The translations under genes were made by a program, and so were the position numbers. 64,000 bases of DNA from Pseudomonadota bacterium (GTDB lineage Bacteria; Chloroflexota; UBA5177): positions 1 to 64,000 of the forward strand of contig JAJPIP010000017.1 in the NCBI GenBank assembly GCA_021324655.1, given 5' to 3'. Below, one piece after another: positions 18,656 through 28,048 of the stretch. Numbering within the stretch: the stretch's first letter is position 1; each line of letters starts with the position of its first letter. The notes below the pieces were generated by a model that saw nothing but the letters and a program-made list of their open reading frames with translations, was not told the DNA's origin and ran no database searches.

Positions 18656-19159
18656 ATGACAGCACCGGCTCACCCGCTGACCATTGGCAGCCACGTTCCC
18701 CCGTTCTCCCTGCCCGACAGCAGTGGACAGACGCACAGCCTCCAGTCGTTCTACGGCAAGAAGGCACTGGCCGTGCTCTTCCTCGCCGCGAATTGCCGTT
18801 ACGTCGATGCCTGGCACGATCGCATCGTGGCCATCGCCGGCGACTACCCCAATCTCGCCACCATCGGCATCGCGGTCACCGGCGATCCGAGCAACCTCGC
18901 CAACCAGTATCCTTTCCCGGTGCTGGCCGATGCCGGCGGCTCGGTGGCGCGCAGCTTCGGCGCCTCCCACACGCCCGAGGTCTTCCTCTTCGACGAGGCG
19001 CACACCCTGCGCTACCACGGCGCTGTCGACAGCGACCCGGACGAATCGGCGGCGACGGCCTTTTATCTGCGTGACGCTCTGGATCGCCTCCTCAACACCG
19101 GCCTCGATATTTACCTTCCGGAGACCGCCGTCGTCGGCTGCCCCATCAAGCTCACTTAG
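18656..19159 (+). CDS. Peroxiredoxin/thioredoxin-like redoxin (AhpC/TSA fold)
   Basis: ATG at 18656; HPLTIGSHVPPFSLPDSSGQTHSLQSFYGKKALAVLFLAANCRYVDAW. Confidence 0.8.
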   Translation: MTAPAHPLTIGSHVPPFSLPDSSGQTHSLQSFYGKKALAVLFLAANCRYVDAWHDRIVAIAGDYPNLATIGIAVTGDPSNLANQYPFPVLADAGGSVARSFGASHTPEVFLFDEAHTLRYHGAVDSDPDESAATAFYLRDALDRLLNTGLDIYLPETAVVGCPIKLT

Positions 19160-19214
19160 AGTCCGGCCGTCCCGCGGCGCGTCCCGGCCACCTGGCTGCA
19201 TCACCATGGTGACC

Positions 19215-19320
19215 TCCCGGTAATGGCGTCCCCGTAGTAATGGCGTCCCCGTAACGGCGATCCCGTAATGGCGATCCCGTAGTGGCGGCCCCGTAGTGGC
19301 GGCCCCGAGTGGCCGCCAGC
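19215..19320. repeat. Degenerate tandem array, about 6-7 copies of a ~14-bp unit (CCCGTARTGGCGRY)
   Basis: tcccggtaatggcg/tccccgtagtaatggcg/tccccgtaacggcga/tcccgtaatggcga/tcccgtagtggcggc/cccgtagtggcggc/cccgagtggccgcc. Confidence 0.75.
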
Positions 19321-19323
19321 CCC

Positions 19324-19376
19324 GTGCCACTGTGCAACCGGACAGGGCTGGCCGGCACTCGGGCCGGCCACTACGG
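19324..19376. repeat. Interspersed repeat family A, copy 2
   Basis: gtgccactgtgcaaccggacagggctggccggcactcgggccggccactacgg; same orientation as copy 1. Confidence 0.85.
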
Positions 19377-19532
19377 TCGGACATGACGGTCGGACACGAC
19401 GGTCGGACACAACGTGAGCCGGCCACCGTAGTGATGCAGGCAGGTGGACCAGACTCCGCGATTGCTCGCCCCGATGCTCTCGCGGCGCTACACTACGTCG
19501 TAAGGGATACAAACCCTGTCAAGGGGAAACCA

Positions 19533-20216
19533 ATGGCCGCCGAACACGCGGAAGGACGCAGACTGGGCCGAGCCGCCTTTCTGGGACTGAGTGCGGCGAC
19601 GGTCGGCGCGCTCTTCCTCGGCAAGGAAGCGATTCCCCGCATCGATCTCGCGCCCTCGCTGGACTCGGTGAACGGGTTCACCATCTACACGGTGATCAAC
19701 GGCTATCCGTCGTTCCATCCCGCGACCTTTCGCCTCGAGGTCGACGGACTGGTGGAGAAGCCTCTCAGCCTCTCTCTGCCGGAGATCCTGCACCATCCCG
19801 CTACCGTCGAAGTGCGCAACTACCAGTGCGTCACCGGTTGGTCGGTGCCGAATTGCCGCTGGCAGGGTATCCGGCTGTCCGCTCTGCTCGACCGCGTCGT
19901 GCCCCATCCCGACGCGCACGCCCTCCTCTTCTCCTCATTCGACGGCGTGTATACCGAGAGTCTGACGATGCGGCAGGCGCTCACCTCGGATGTCATGGTG
20001 GCCTATGCCCTGAACGGGAAGCCTCTGTCGCGGGCGCAGGGGGCGCCACTTCGCCTGGTGGTGCCCGAGATGTACGGCTACAAGTACATCAAGTGGCTGA
20101 ATCGGATCCAGCTGGTGCGTCAGCCCCAGGACGGCTTCTGGGAAGTGCGCGGCTACGATCGCGATGCCTACATCGGACACAGCAACGGGTACGGACCGCC
20201 TCTCGCCAAGACGTGA
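19533..20216 (+). CDS. Tat-exported molybdopterin-dependent oxidoreductase (sulfite oxidase/MsrP-like catalytic domain)
   Basis: RRLGRAAFLGLSAAT Tat-like signal; VEVRNYQCVTGWSVPNCRWQGIRLSALLDRV with conserved Mo-ligand Cys region; PLRLVVPEMYGYKYIKWL. Confidence 0.85.
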   Translation: MAAEHAEGRRLGRAAFLGLSAATVGALFLGKEAIPRIDLAPSLDSVNGFTIYTVINGYPSFHPATFRLEVDGLVEKPLSLSLPEILHHPATVEVRNYQCVTGWSVPNCRWQGIRLSALLDRVVPHPDAHALLFSSFDGVYTESLTMRQALTSDVMVAYALNGKPLSRAQGAPLRLVVPEMYGYKYIKWLNRIQLVRQPQDGFWEVRGYDRDAYIGHSNGYGPPLAKT

Positions 20217-20301
20217 TCCTTCGTCTCCGCCTGCGTCCTGTCGGACCGCGCGGATCTCGTCTTCGACGCGACGCGCTGCCTGACGTCCGCTGAGTTGCCG
20301 G

Positions 20302-20826
20302 CTACGCCTCGGTGACCAGCCGGCCGGAGACTGCCAGCGGCTCGTCCTCGATCACCGCCTCCCACGCCTCGCGGCAGAGGATCATAGCGACCACCACCTG
20401 CCCGGACTGCCCGGAGGCCACGCCGATGCCGCAGCTGATCCACTCATGGTCGCGGATGTCACGCTGCCTGGCCATGCGCTCGATGACCTGATCCAGCGGG
20501 CCGGTAAAAAGCGTCTCCATCAGAAGGCTGCGTCCCAGGAGATCGGCGTGTGAGAGCGGGTAGTCCCAGCCGTCCTCGTCGCGTCCGGTCAGCAATTGAT
20601 GGGTCGCCTTGTTCTCCGCGACGGCGGCCAGATCGTCGTCCCACTCCAGGAGTGGCAGTCCCAACTCCTGCCGGCGCGCATTGAGCGCCCCCAGCACGCC
20701 ATCGGCCAGGCCCGGCCGCAGCATCGAATTCTTCTTGCGCTCGGGCAGCACTTGCGTGACGGCCCAGTACAGCATGATGCCGAAGAGGACGACGAAAAGG
20801 AGGGACAGCGACATGAGAGACTCCAC
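20302..20826 (-). CDS. Membrane-anchored CAP/SCP-like protein
   Basis: N-terminal TM; LNARRQELGLPLLEWDDDLAAVAENKATHQ resembles CAP-domain start. Confidence 0.6.
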   Translation of the reverse strand: MESLMSLSLLFVVLFGIMLYWAVTQVLPERKKNSMLRPGLADGVLGALNARRQELGLPLLEWDDDLAAVAENKATHQLLTGRDEDGWDYPLSHADLLGRSLLMETLFTGPLDQVIERMARQRDIRDHEWISCGIGVASGQSGQVVVAMILCREAWEAVIEDEPLAVSGRLVTEA

Positions 20827-20909
20827 AGGCGTGATGACAGACCGCCCGCGGAGGCGGGGGAACGAGGATTATTGTGCCGCGGGACAGGTGCCGGCCGCAA
20901 GTCGAAATA

Positions 20910-21596
20910 TTAGGGAGTGCGCCGATTGATAGAGAGGCGCCAGTCGCCCTCGGTGACCAGACCCATTTGCAGAGCGTAGACGGCCGCCTCCGTGCGGTCG
21001 CGGACGTTCAGCTTGCTGAGGATATCGCTGACGTAATTCTTGACGGTCTTTTCCGACAGGCCGAGCTGATGAGCAATCTCGCGGTTGCTGTCGCCGCGCA
21101 CAATCGCGTTGAGGATGTCGCGCTCGCGGCCGGTCAGCCCCGTTTGCTCGAAGCTGAGCCGGGCAAACTCGTCGAGCAATTGGACGGCCAGCTCCGGGCT
21201 AATGAGCGCCTCGCCGTAGGCCACGGCCCGCACGGCGTCGAGCACCTCGTCGATATCGGCGCTCTTGGGCAGATAGCCGCGGGCGCCGGCCCGCACCGCC
21301 GCGAAGAGCTGCTGCTCTTGCTGGTTGGCGGTCAGGACGACGGCATGGGTATTGGGTGCCGCGCTCGGGATGAGGCGTACCAGTTCCATGCCCAACGGTG
21401 ACAACCCGATGGGATCGAGCAGCACCACATCAGCCGGCTTCTCCGCCAGCGCGGAGAGGAGACTATCCCCATCCGTATAGATTCCTGTTACCTTCAGGTC
21501 CGGTTCGGCGTCGATGAGCCGCGCCAGCGCCTGCACCAGGACATGCTCGCGATCCCCCAGAGCTACCTGAATCACCGCTTTTCCTCCGTGGTGCAT
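20910..21596 (-). CDS. LuxR/NarL family response regulator
   Basis: Receiver-like N-terminus and C-terminal HTH LTGRERDILNAIVRGDSNREIAHQLGLSEKTVKNYVSDILSKLNVRDRTEAAVYA. Confidence 0.92.
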   Translation of the reverse strand: MHHGGKAVIQVALGDREHVLVQALARLIDAEPDLKVTGIYTDGDSLLSALAEKPADVVLLDPIGLSPLGMELVRLIPSAAPNTHAVVLTANQQEQQLFAAVRAGARGYLPKSADIDEVLDAVRAVAYGEALISPELAVQLLDEFARLSFEQTGLTGRERDILNAIVRGDSNREIAHQLGLSEKTVKNYVSDILSKLNVRDRTEAAVYALQMGLVTEGDWRLSINRRTP

Positions 21597-21718
21597 GATA
21601 CACCGCTCCTGAGTCTTTGTGCCTGAAATCTGAGTGACTGACGGCCCAAAGTGTCATCCTGTCGGCCAAGGCGACGTGCCGTGTATGGTCGAGGGAGAGA
21701 CCTGAGAAGGAGATCGCC

Positions 21719-22681
21719 GTGGACTATCGCAACCTGGGACGCACCGGCCTCAAGGTATCTGAGCTCTGCATGGGCACGATGCAGTTCGGCTGGACGTCGA
21801 CCGAAGAGGAGGCGTTTGCCGTCCTGGACGCCTTTGTCGAATCCGGTGGCAATTTTCTGGATACCGCGGATGTCTATACGCGCTGGGTGGAGGGAAACCC
21901 CGGTGGCGTCGCCGAGCAGATCATCGGGCGCTGGATGCAGAGTCGCGGGAACCGGCAGCAGATCGTGCTGGCGACCAAGGTGCGTGGGCAGATGGGGCCC
22001 GGCCCCAACGACGTGGGCCTCTCCCGGAAGCACATTCTCGAGGCCGTGGAAGCCTCGCTGCGCCGGTTGCAGACCGACTATATCGACCTCTACCAGTCGC
22101 ACTCCGACGACCAGGATGTGCCGCTCGACGAGACGATGGAGGCCTTCGACAATCTGGTGCAGCGCGGCCTGGTCCGCTACGTCGGCGCCTCGAACTACGC
22201 CGCCTGGCGGCTGATGAAGGCGCTCTGTGTGAGCGAGGTCAACGGCTATGCGCGGTACGACAGCCTGCAGCCGGTCTATTCGCTGGCGCGCCGCAGCGTG
22301 TTCGAGCAGGATCTTGGCCCGCTCTGCCTCGAGGAAGGCCTCGGCGTCATCCCGTACTCGCCGCTGGCCAACGGCTTCCTCACCGGCAAGTATCGCCGCG
22401 GGCAGCCGCTCCCGGAGTCCGGCCGCGCCGAGAACGTCAAGAACCGGTACATGCACGAGAACGGCTTCCGCCTCCTCGACTGCGTCGACGAGGTGGCAGC
22501 GCGCCACAACGCCATGCCCGCCCAGATCGCCCTGGCCTGGCTGCTGGCTCGCCCCGGCATCACCGCGCCGATCACGTCCGCCAATACACCGGAACAGTGG
22601 CAGGAGCTGGCCACGTCCACCGAGGTCGACCTGACGCCGCAGGACATCGAGCAATTGGACGAAGCGAGCGCCTGGTCATAA
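21719..22681 (+). CDS. Aldo/keto reductase
   Basis: MDYRNLGRTGLKVSELCMGTMQFGW...FLDTADVYTRW...DYIDLYQSH; GTG start at 21719. Confidence 0.95.
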   Translation: MDYRNLGRTGLKVSELCMGTMQFGWTSTEEEAFAVLDAFVESGGNFLDTADVYTRWVEGNPGGVAEQIIGRWMQSRGNRQQIVLATKVRGQMGPGPNDVGLSRKHILEAVEASLRRLQTDYIDLYQSHSDDQDVPLDETMEAFDNLVQRGLVRYVGASNYAAWRLMKALCVSEVNGYARYDSLQPVYSLARRSVFEQDLGPLCLEEGLGVIPYSPLANGFLTGKYRRGQPLPESGRAENVKNRYMHENGFRLLDCVDEVAARHNAMPAQIALAWLLARPGITAPITSANTPEQWQELATSTEVDLTPQDIEQLDEASAWS

Positions 22682-22715
22682 ATAGAGGAGCGTGTTCCCG
22701 CAGACCAGCCAAGTT

Positions 22716-22869
22716 GTAGGCGCAGGGCTTGTCCCTGCCCGAGATGTCGGCGCCACACGGCTCGCGCCAACGCTGAACGATCAGGACCGGACGCACGCAG
22801 GGACAAGCCCTGCGCCTACAGGGAGCTGCCGGTCAGGGATGCGTTCGGGGGATCGACCCTGCGCCTACA
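22716..22869. repeat. Interspersed palindromic repeat family B: two inverted 24-bp arms plus a third 13-bp fragment
   Basis: tgtaggcgcagggcttgtccctgc (22716-22739), gcagggacaagccctgcgcctaca (22797-22820), ccctgcgcctaca (22857-22869). Confidence 0.92.
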
Positions 22870-24847
22870 GGCGCTCCCTGAACCAGTTCAGCACGTAGCC
22901 GAGCCGCTCGACGCGACGGGAGGGTTTGCCGGAGCGGGTCAGTTCGTGGCACTCCTCGGGGAACATGATGAATTTCGTGTCCTTGCCCAGGCGGCGCAGC
23001 GCGTTGAACATCTGCTCGCCCTGTTCCACGGGACAGCGGTCGTCGCGCTCGGAGTGCATGACGAGCAGCGGGGTGGTCACGGCGTTGACGTACTTGATGG
23101 GGCTCATATCCCATAGTTTCTGCACGTCCTCTTCAGGGAACGCACCCCACGACTGGCGCCACCACCAGCAGTGATCCGACGTGCCGGCAAAGCTCACCAT
23201 GTTCGAGATGCAGCGCTCGGTGAGGGCGGCCTTGAAGCGGCCGGTATGTGTTACCGCCCAGTTCGTCATGTAGCCCCCGTAGCTTCCGCCCGCGATGCCC
23301 ACGCGCTCCTTGTCGACCCACGGCTGGGAGGCCGCCGCCTCGGTCCCCGCCATCACGTCCTGAAAATCGAGGTTGCCCCAGTCGTAGCGAATGCTGGTTT
23401 CGTACTCGTGTCCATAGCTGGATGAACCGTGGATGTTCGGGAAGAAGATCCCGATGCCGTTGCCGGCCAGGAACTGATACTCGAAGAAGAACGCCTCGCC
23501 GTGTGCTGTCTGTGGCCCGCCGTGGATGTAGACGAGGAGGGGATGGCTTCCCTCCTCATGGCCGCGCGGCGCTAAAACCCAGCCTTCGCTCTCCTCGCCG
23601 CATGCTCCGGTGAATGTCATCCGCTTCGGGGTCGCGATGTGTACCTCTTGCAGGAACTCCTCGTTCTCGTGTGTGAGCTGTCTGACCTCTCCATGGCAGA
23701 GCACGAACAGTTCCGTCGGGTGGGTCGCATCGCTGCGGGTCAAGGCGATGGTGCCGTTGCCGGCGATCGAGAAGTCGGCGACGGCATGACGGCCCTCCGT
23801 CACCGACGTGACCGCGCCGTTCTCGGAGCGGAAGACGTTGGACGTTCCCCGGACATTGCCCACGAAGTAGAGCCCATCCTCACGCCAGGTCAGGTCAATG
23901 CCGTTCGCTGAGCCCGCGACGTCGCTGGCAACGTAATTGCCGATCGAGCCGGGCCAGTCTCCGATTTCGTCGCGGAGATCCTCCCCGCCCAGCGTCGTGC
24001 TCCACATCCCGATGGGCCCGTATGCGTCCTCCGGATCGAGATACCCGAGAAAGGCCACGCGCTGTCCGTCCGGACTGACGACCGGATTATCCAGTGATCC
24101 GCCGGTGATGCGCCGCGCCTCACCACCCTCTCTCGGGATGAGGAAGATGGAGGACTCGGTCGAGACATCCCACCGCGGCTCCCGGCTCGAAGTAAACACG
24201 AGATACTTGCCGTCCGGAGTCCAGGCGGGATCGTTATCGTGCTGGTCACCGTCGGTGATCTGCTGCACCTTTTCCGCGGCAACATCAACGACAAACAGGT
24301 GCTTCCGGCGGTCCCAGAGAAAGCCGGCGGAATCGAGCTTGTAGGAGGCCCGCTCGATGATGCGGGTTGGAGCCTTCTCTTTCTTCTCTTTGTCTTTCTC
24401 GTTCTTCTCGGTCTCGTCGTCGGGACGCGTTGAGACCATGGCCGCGAAGGCGATCGCCGTGCTGTCCGGTGACCAGACGGGCGTGCCGGCGCCCAGTTTG
24501 ATGTCGGTCACGGGGCGTGCTTCGCCGCCGTCGCTCGGCATCAGATGGATTTGTGCCTCGTCCGTGCGGCCGGAGAGAAAGGCGAGACAGCGACCATCAG
24601 GTGACCAGCGCGGCGCGGAGTCCTTGCCGCCGGCGGTGAATTGGCGAAGCCGGCCTTCCTGGTCGGCGACGAAGATGTTGCTGTCGTACTCGTCACGCTC
24701 TTCGTTCAGATGGCGAACGACCACCGCGATGCGGCTCCCGTCGGGAGAGATCTGCGGGTCGGAGAGCAGGGCGAGGCGGTAGAGATCGGTGGGCTGGAGG
24801 GGGCGTCTTTCCGTCACGGCCCACTCTAGCAAAGCACCGGCAAGCAT
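22865..24847 (-). CDS. S9 family peptidase (prolyl oligopeptidase/acylaminoacyl peptidase type)
   Basis: TolB-like N-terminal beta-propeller (RWSPDGRCLAFLS, VVSPDGQRVAFLG) and catalytic VGIAGGSYGGYMTNW; TAG stop at 22865-22867. Confidence 0.93.
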   Translation of the reverse strand: MLAGALLEWAVTERRPLQPTDLYRLALLSDPQISPDGSRIAVVVRHLNEERDEYDSNIFVADQEGRLRQFTAGGKDSAPRWSPDGRCLAFLSGRTDEAQIHLMPSDGGEARPVTDIKLGAGTPVWSPDSTAIAFAAMVSTRPDDETEKNEKDKEKKEKAPTRIIERASYKLDSAGFLWDRRKHLFVVDVAAEKVQQITDGDQHDNDPAWTPDGKYLVFTSSREPRWDVSTESSIFLIPREGGEARRITGGSLDNPVVSPDGQRVAFLGYLDPEDAYGPIGMWSTTLGGEDLRDEIGDWPGSIGNYVASDVAGSANGIDLTWREDGLYFVGNVRGTSNVFRSENGAVTSVTEGRHAVADFSIAGNGTIALTRSDATHPTELFVLCHGEVRQLTHENEEFLQEVHIATPKRMTFTGACGEESEGWVLAPRGHEEGSHPLLVYIHGGPQTAHGEAFFFEYQFLAGNGIGIFFPNIHGSSSYGHEYETSIRYDWGNLDFQDVMAGTEAAASQPWVDKERVGIAGGSYGGYMTNWAVTHTGRFKAALTERCISNMVSFAGTSDHCWWWRQSWGAFPEEDVQKLWDMSPIKYVNAVTTPLLVMHSERDDRCPVEQGEQMFNALRRLGKDTKFIMFPEECHELTRSGKPSRRVERLGYVLNWFRERL

Positions 24848-24925
24848 CCGACGGAGGTCACGCGCCGCGGGTGACTTCCGCCCCTCCCTGGCGCGCCTGG
24901 CGATTGGTACAGTGTCGCCACGACT

Positions 24926-24956
24926 AATAGTGACTTAACTTGCCCCTATTACTATT
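24926..24956. promoter_or_regulatory. Inverted repeat in the promoter region of the S53-CAP gene
   Basis: AATAGT-N19-ACTATT in an AT-rich patch 60-95 bp upstream of the ORF. Confidence 0.25.
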
Positions 24957-25018
24957 GGTCTGTTTGCCGGGCAGACCCCCGTGGTCATGCTCGTGGGGAA
25001 GGTCTCAGGAGAAGGTTT

Positions 25019-27949
25019 TTGTCTGTGAATCGACGCGCGCTTGGAATAGTAACGACGATTATCGGGTTTACCGCGCTGGTATTCCCGCAGCGGCCGGTAG
25101 CCGGAGCTCTAGCCTCCGGCCCTCCACCCAAAACCATCAACGTCACACCGGGCCCGGTCCGCTCGGCCACGCCGGTGGCGCCGCTGCCCGATCGAACGAT
25201 GACGATCGCGGTCGCGCTCACGCTGCGTGACGCGTCGGCTCTTCAGTCGTACGTCCAGCAGATCAGTGATCCGTCGAGTCCGCTGTATGGTCAGCATCTC
25301 AGCCTGGCTGAGGCGAATCAAGAATTCAATCCGACGCAGCAAGAGGAAGATCAGGTCGTGACCTGGCTGCGGGCGAATGGGTTGCAGATCACGCACACCT
25401 ATCCGAATCACCTGCTGGTCGACGCGAGCGGCAGCTCACAGCGCATCGCGGCGATGCTCAATATGTCGCTCTACACATACCGTGGCACGGTGCACGGACG
25501 CTCGGCGACGTTTTTTGCACCAACCTCAGATATCACCGTCCCGGGTTCTGTCGCCGACGCCGTGAAGACGATCGTCGGGCTCGACGACGTCCCGCGCTTC
25601 TTCGAAGCGTCCAACGGCGTTGCCGATGGCGGCACTCCGTACTTCCCACAGGACTTCGCCAATCTCTACGATGTCAATCCCCTCTGGACTGCGGGGGACA
25701 CGGGCTCCGGCCAGAAGATCGGCATCACCATGTGGAGCGTTCCTCCCGCCGACAGCACGCTGACCAGTTGGGCCAATGTCACGCACGCCTCGGTGCCTAC
25801 CACTGCCAACGGCCGCCTGCACGTCATTCCGGTCGATGGCGGAACGACGGCGGCGGAGAGCCCCGATGATGGTGAAGTCGGCATGGACATCGAGTACTCG
25901 AGCGGCATGGCGCCCGGCGCCACCGTGGACTACTACGAGGCCCAGACCGACACCAGCGGCAATCCCACCGGCCAGGGCTTGATCGACGCTCTCAATGCGG
26001 CCGCCTCCGGCGGGAACATGCAGATCTCGAGTAGCTGGGGCGAGTGCGAGGTTTCAAACGACTCCTGGACGAACGCCGTCCAGAATGTTCTGTCGTCGAA
26101 CACGGCAACCGGTCACAGCTACTTCTTCTCAACCGGTGACAGCGGCTCAACCTGCTCCGGCTCGGGGAATCCCTGGCCGGACTATCCGGCCAGTAGCCAG
26201 TACGCGACCGCCGTCGGCGGGACGCGCATCTCGGGAGTGCCGAACGGAACGACGTATCCCGGTGAGACCGCCTGGGCCTACTGCGCGTCGTGTGGCCCGG
26301 AGGGCTCGGGTGGCGGCTACAGCAAGATCTTCGCCCGCCCTTCCTGGCAGATCGCCTCGGGTCTCGCGACCGGCTCCTATCGCGCCTACCCCGACGTGTC
26401 GGCCGACGCCGATCCCAATAGCGGCGCGTACGTCTGTTACGGCAGCAGCGCGTCCTGCGGGCAGTTCGGCGGAACGAGCCTGGCAAGCCCGCTGTGGGCC
26501 GGCATGACGGCCGTCCTCAACCAGTACCTGGCCGCCCACGGCACGTCCGTCGGCTTCTTCGATCCCAAGCTGTACAACCTGGCCAACCACACGCAGGCGT
26601 ATGCCCCATTCCACGACATCACCTCCGGCACCAACGGCGCGTACAACGCCGGGACCGGCTGGGATGCCGTGACCGGCCTGGGCAGCCCTGATCTGTACAA
26701 TGTCGCCCGCGACCTGGCCGGCGGCACGGCGAGTCCCACGGCCACCCCGGTACCGCCGACCGCAACTCCGACGCGCACGCCGGCGCCAACTGCCACCTCG
26801 ACGCCGACCACCCCTGTCCCCACCGCGACCCGCACGCCGACGACACCGGTCCCGACGGCCACCGCCACCCCGGTCCCGGGCGGCACCCAACTCCTCACCA
26901 ACGGCAACTTCGAATCGTCCACCTCACCCTGGTCTCTGACGTCCGCCCAGGCCCACACCATCATTCAGACCACGGTGTCCCATTCACCGTCCCATGCCGC
27001 CCGCCTGTGCGGCTCGACCGTATGCACCGACACTGTCTCGCAGACGGTGACTCTCCCGTCGTCCTTGACCAGCGCGACGCTCTCCTACTGGGAGGAGATC
27101 ACGACGAACGAGACGAGCCTGAGTTGCTACGATATCCTCGCGGTTCAGATTCTCCATGCCGGGACGCTGGTGAATACGCCGCAGCAACTGTGCAATGGGA
27201 ATGCAAGTCCCTGGCAGCAGTGGACTCTCAACCTCACCTCGATCCTGCAGCCCTATGCCGGTCAGCAGGTCACACTGCGCTTCCAGGGCACGGTACGCGG
27301 CCCGTTCGCCACGACCTTCTTCGTCGATGATGCAAGCCTGACGACGCAAAGCGGCACGTCTGCCCCCACGGCAACGCCGGTGCCGACCCACACGGCTCCC
27401 GCGCCGACCGCGACTCCCACCAAGACGGCGGTACCGACGGCGACACCTACCAGGACACCGGCGCCGACCTCGACGCCCACCTCTACTCCGGTGTCCACCG
27501 CCTGCCCCGGCTCAGGCTGCGTCCAGGCCATGCTCACCATTCTGAACACGGACCGTGCCCAAAATGGCGCGGCGGCCCTGACCCTGAGCATGACGCAAAC
27601 CAACGGCACCGGCAGTTGCATCGGCTCCATTGGTCACTCTCGGGACATGCAGCAGAGCGGAAGTATCTGGCATACCAATCCCAGCTACCCGGCGGCCTCC
27701 TTCCCCAACGATATCTGCCTGTCGTACTACACAGCGGGCGAGAACGTGGGAGAGGCCGGCTACGGCAACGAGCTGACCGATCTGCAGCAACTCAATCAGA
27801 TGATGATATCGGAGACCCACAGCGCCACCTACTGCGCCGTGTTCAACAACCATGCCTGCAACATCATCAACCCCAACTTCCATCAGGTCGGCATCGGCAT
27901 CGTCAATGTGAACGGCGGCACCTGGCTGACCGAGGACTTCACCAACTAA
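25019..27949 (+). CDS. Secreted multidomain S53 (sedolisin/kumamolisin-like) protease with PT-rich linkers and C-terminal CAP domain
   Basis: Pro-domain (LTLRDASALQSYVQQISDPSSPLYGQHLSLAE); DDGEVGMDIEYSSGMAPGA; GGTSLASPLWAG; PTATPVPPTATPT linkers; C-terminal MLTILNTDRAQNGAAALTLS...AGENVGEAGYG CAP-like module. Confidence 0.9.
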   Translation: MSVNRRALGIVTTIIGFTALVFPQRPVAGALASGPPPKTINVTPGPVRSATPVAPLPDRTMTIAVALTLRDASALQSYVQQISDPSSPLYGQHLSLAEANQEFNPTQQEEDQVVTWLRANGLQITHTYPNHLLVDASGSSQRIAAMLNMSLYTYRGTVHGRSATFFAPTSDITVPGSVADAVKTIVGLDDVPRFFEASNGVADGGTPYFPQDFANLYDVNPLWTAGDTGSGQKIGITMWSVPPADSTLTSWANVTHASVPTTANGRLHVIPVDGGTTAAESPDDGEVGMDIEYSSGMAPGATVDYYEAQTDTSGNPTGQGLIDALNAAASGGNMQISSSWGECEVSNDSWTNAVQNVLSSNTATGHSYFFSTGDSGSTCSGSGNPWPDYPASSQYATAVGGTRISGVPNGTTYPGETAWAYCASCGPEGSGGGYSKIFARPSWQIASGLATGSYRAYPDVSADADPNSGAYVCYGSSASCGQFGGTSLASPLWAGMTAVLNQYLAAHGTSVGFFDPKLYNLANHTQAYAPFHDITSGTNGAYNAGTGWDAVTGLGSPDLYNVARDLAGGTASPTATPVPPTATPTRTPAPTATSTPTTPVPTATRTPTTPVPTATATPVPGGTQLLTNGNFESSTSPWSLTSAQAHTIIQTTVSHSPSHAARLCGSTVCTDTVSQTVTLPSSLTSATLSYWEEITTNETSLSCYDILAVQILHAGTLVNTPQQLCNGNASPWQQWTLNLTSILQPYAGQQVTLRFQGTVRGPFATTFFVDDASLTTQSGTSAPTATPVPTHTAPAPTATPTKTAVPTATPTRTPAPTSTPTSTPVSTACPGSGCVQAMLTILNTDRAQNGAAALTLSMTQTNGTGSCIGSIGHSRDMQQSGSIWHTNPSYPAASFPNDICLSYYTAGENVGEAGYGNELTDLQQLNQMMISETHSATYCAVFNNHACNIINPNFHQVGIGIVNVNGGTWLTEDFTN

Positions 27950-27957
27950 AGCCGGCA

Positions 27958-27984
27958 AGAGCGGGCGGCTTGACCGCCCGCTCT
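27958..27984 (+). terminator. Hairpin downstream of S53-CAP gene
   Basis: agagcgggcgg-cttga-ccgcccgctct, 11-bp stem. Confidence 0.65.
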
Positions 27985-28048
27985 CGCGGCCTGTCCTCTC
28001 AACCTCCCCGCTCGCTATACTCGCGGGTCTGTGCCAGGAAGGGGTGTT

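Noticed and set aside
19152-19358. 68-aa ORF with RHYGAATTGSPLRDRRYGDA periodicity
   Set aside because: Periodicity comes from the underlying DNA tandem repeat, no SD, no support for translation.
26730-27500. PTATP-type repeats considered as an independent repeat locus or CRISPR-like array
   Set aside because: They are in-frame PT-rich protein linkers of the S53-CAP gene; spacing is irregular and there are no spacers.
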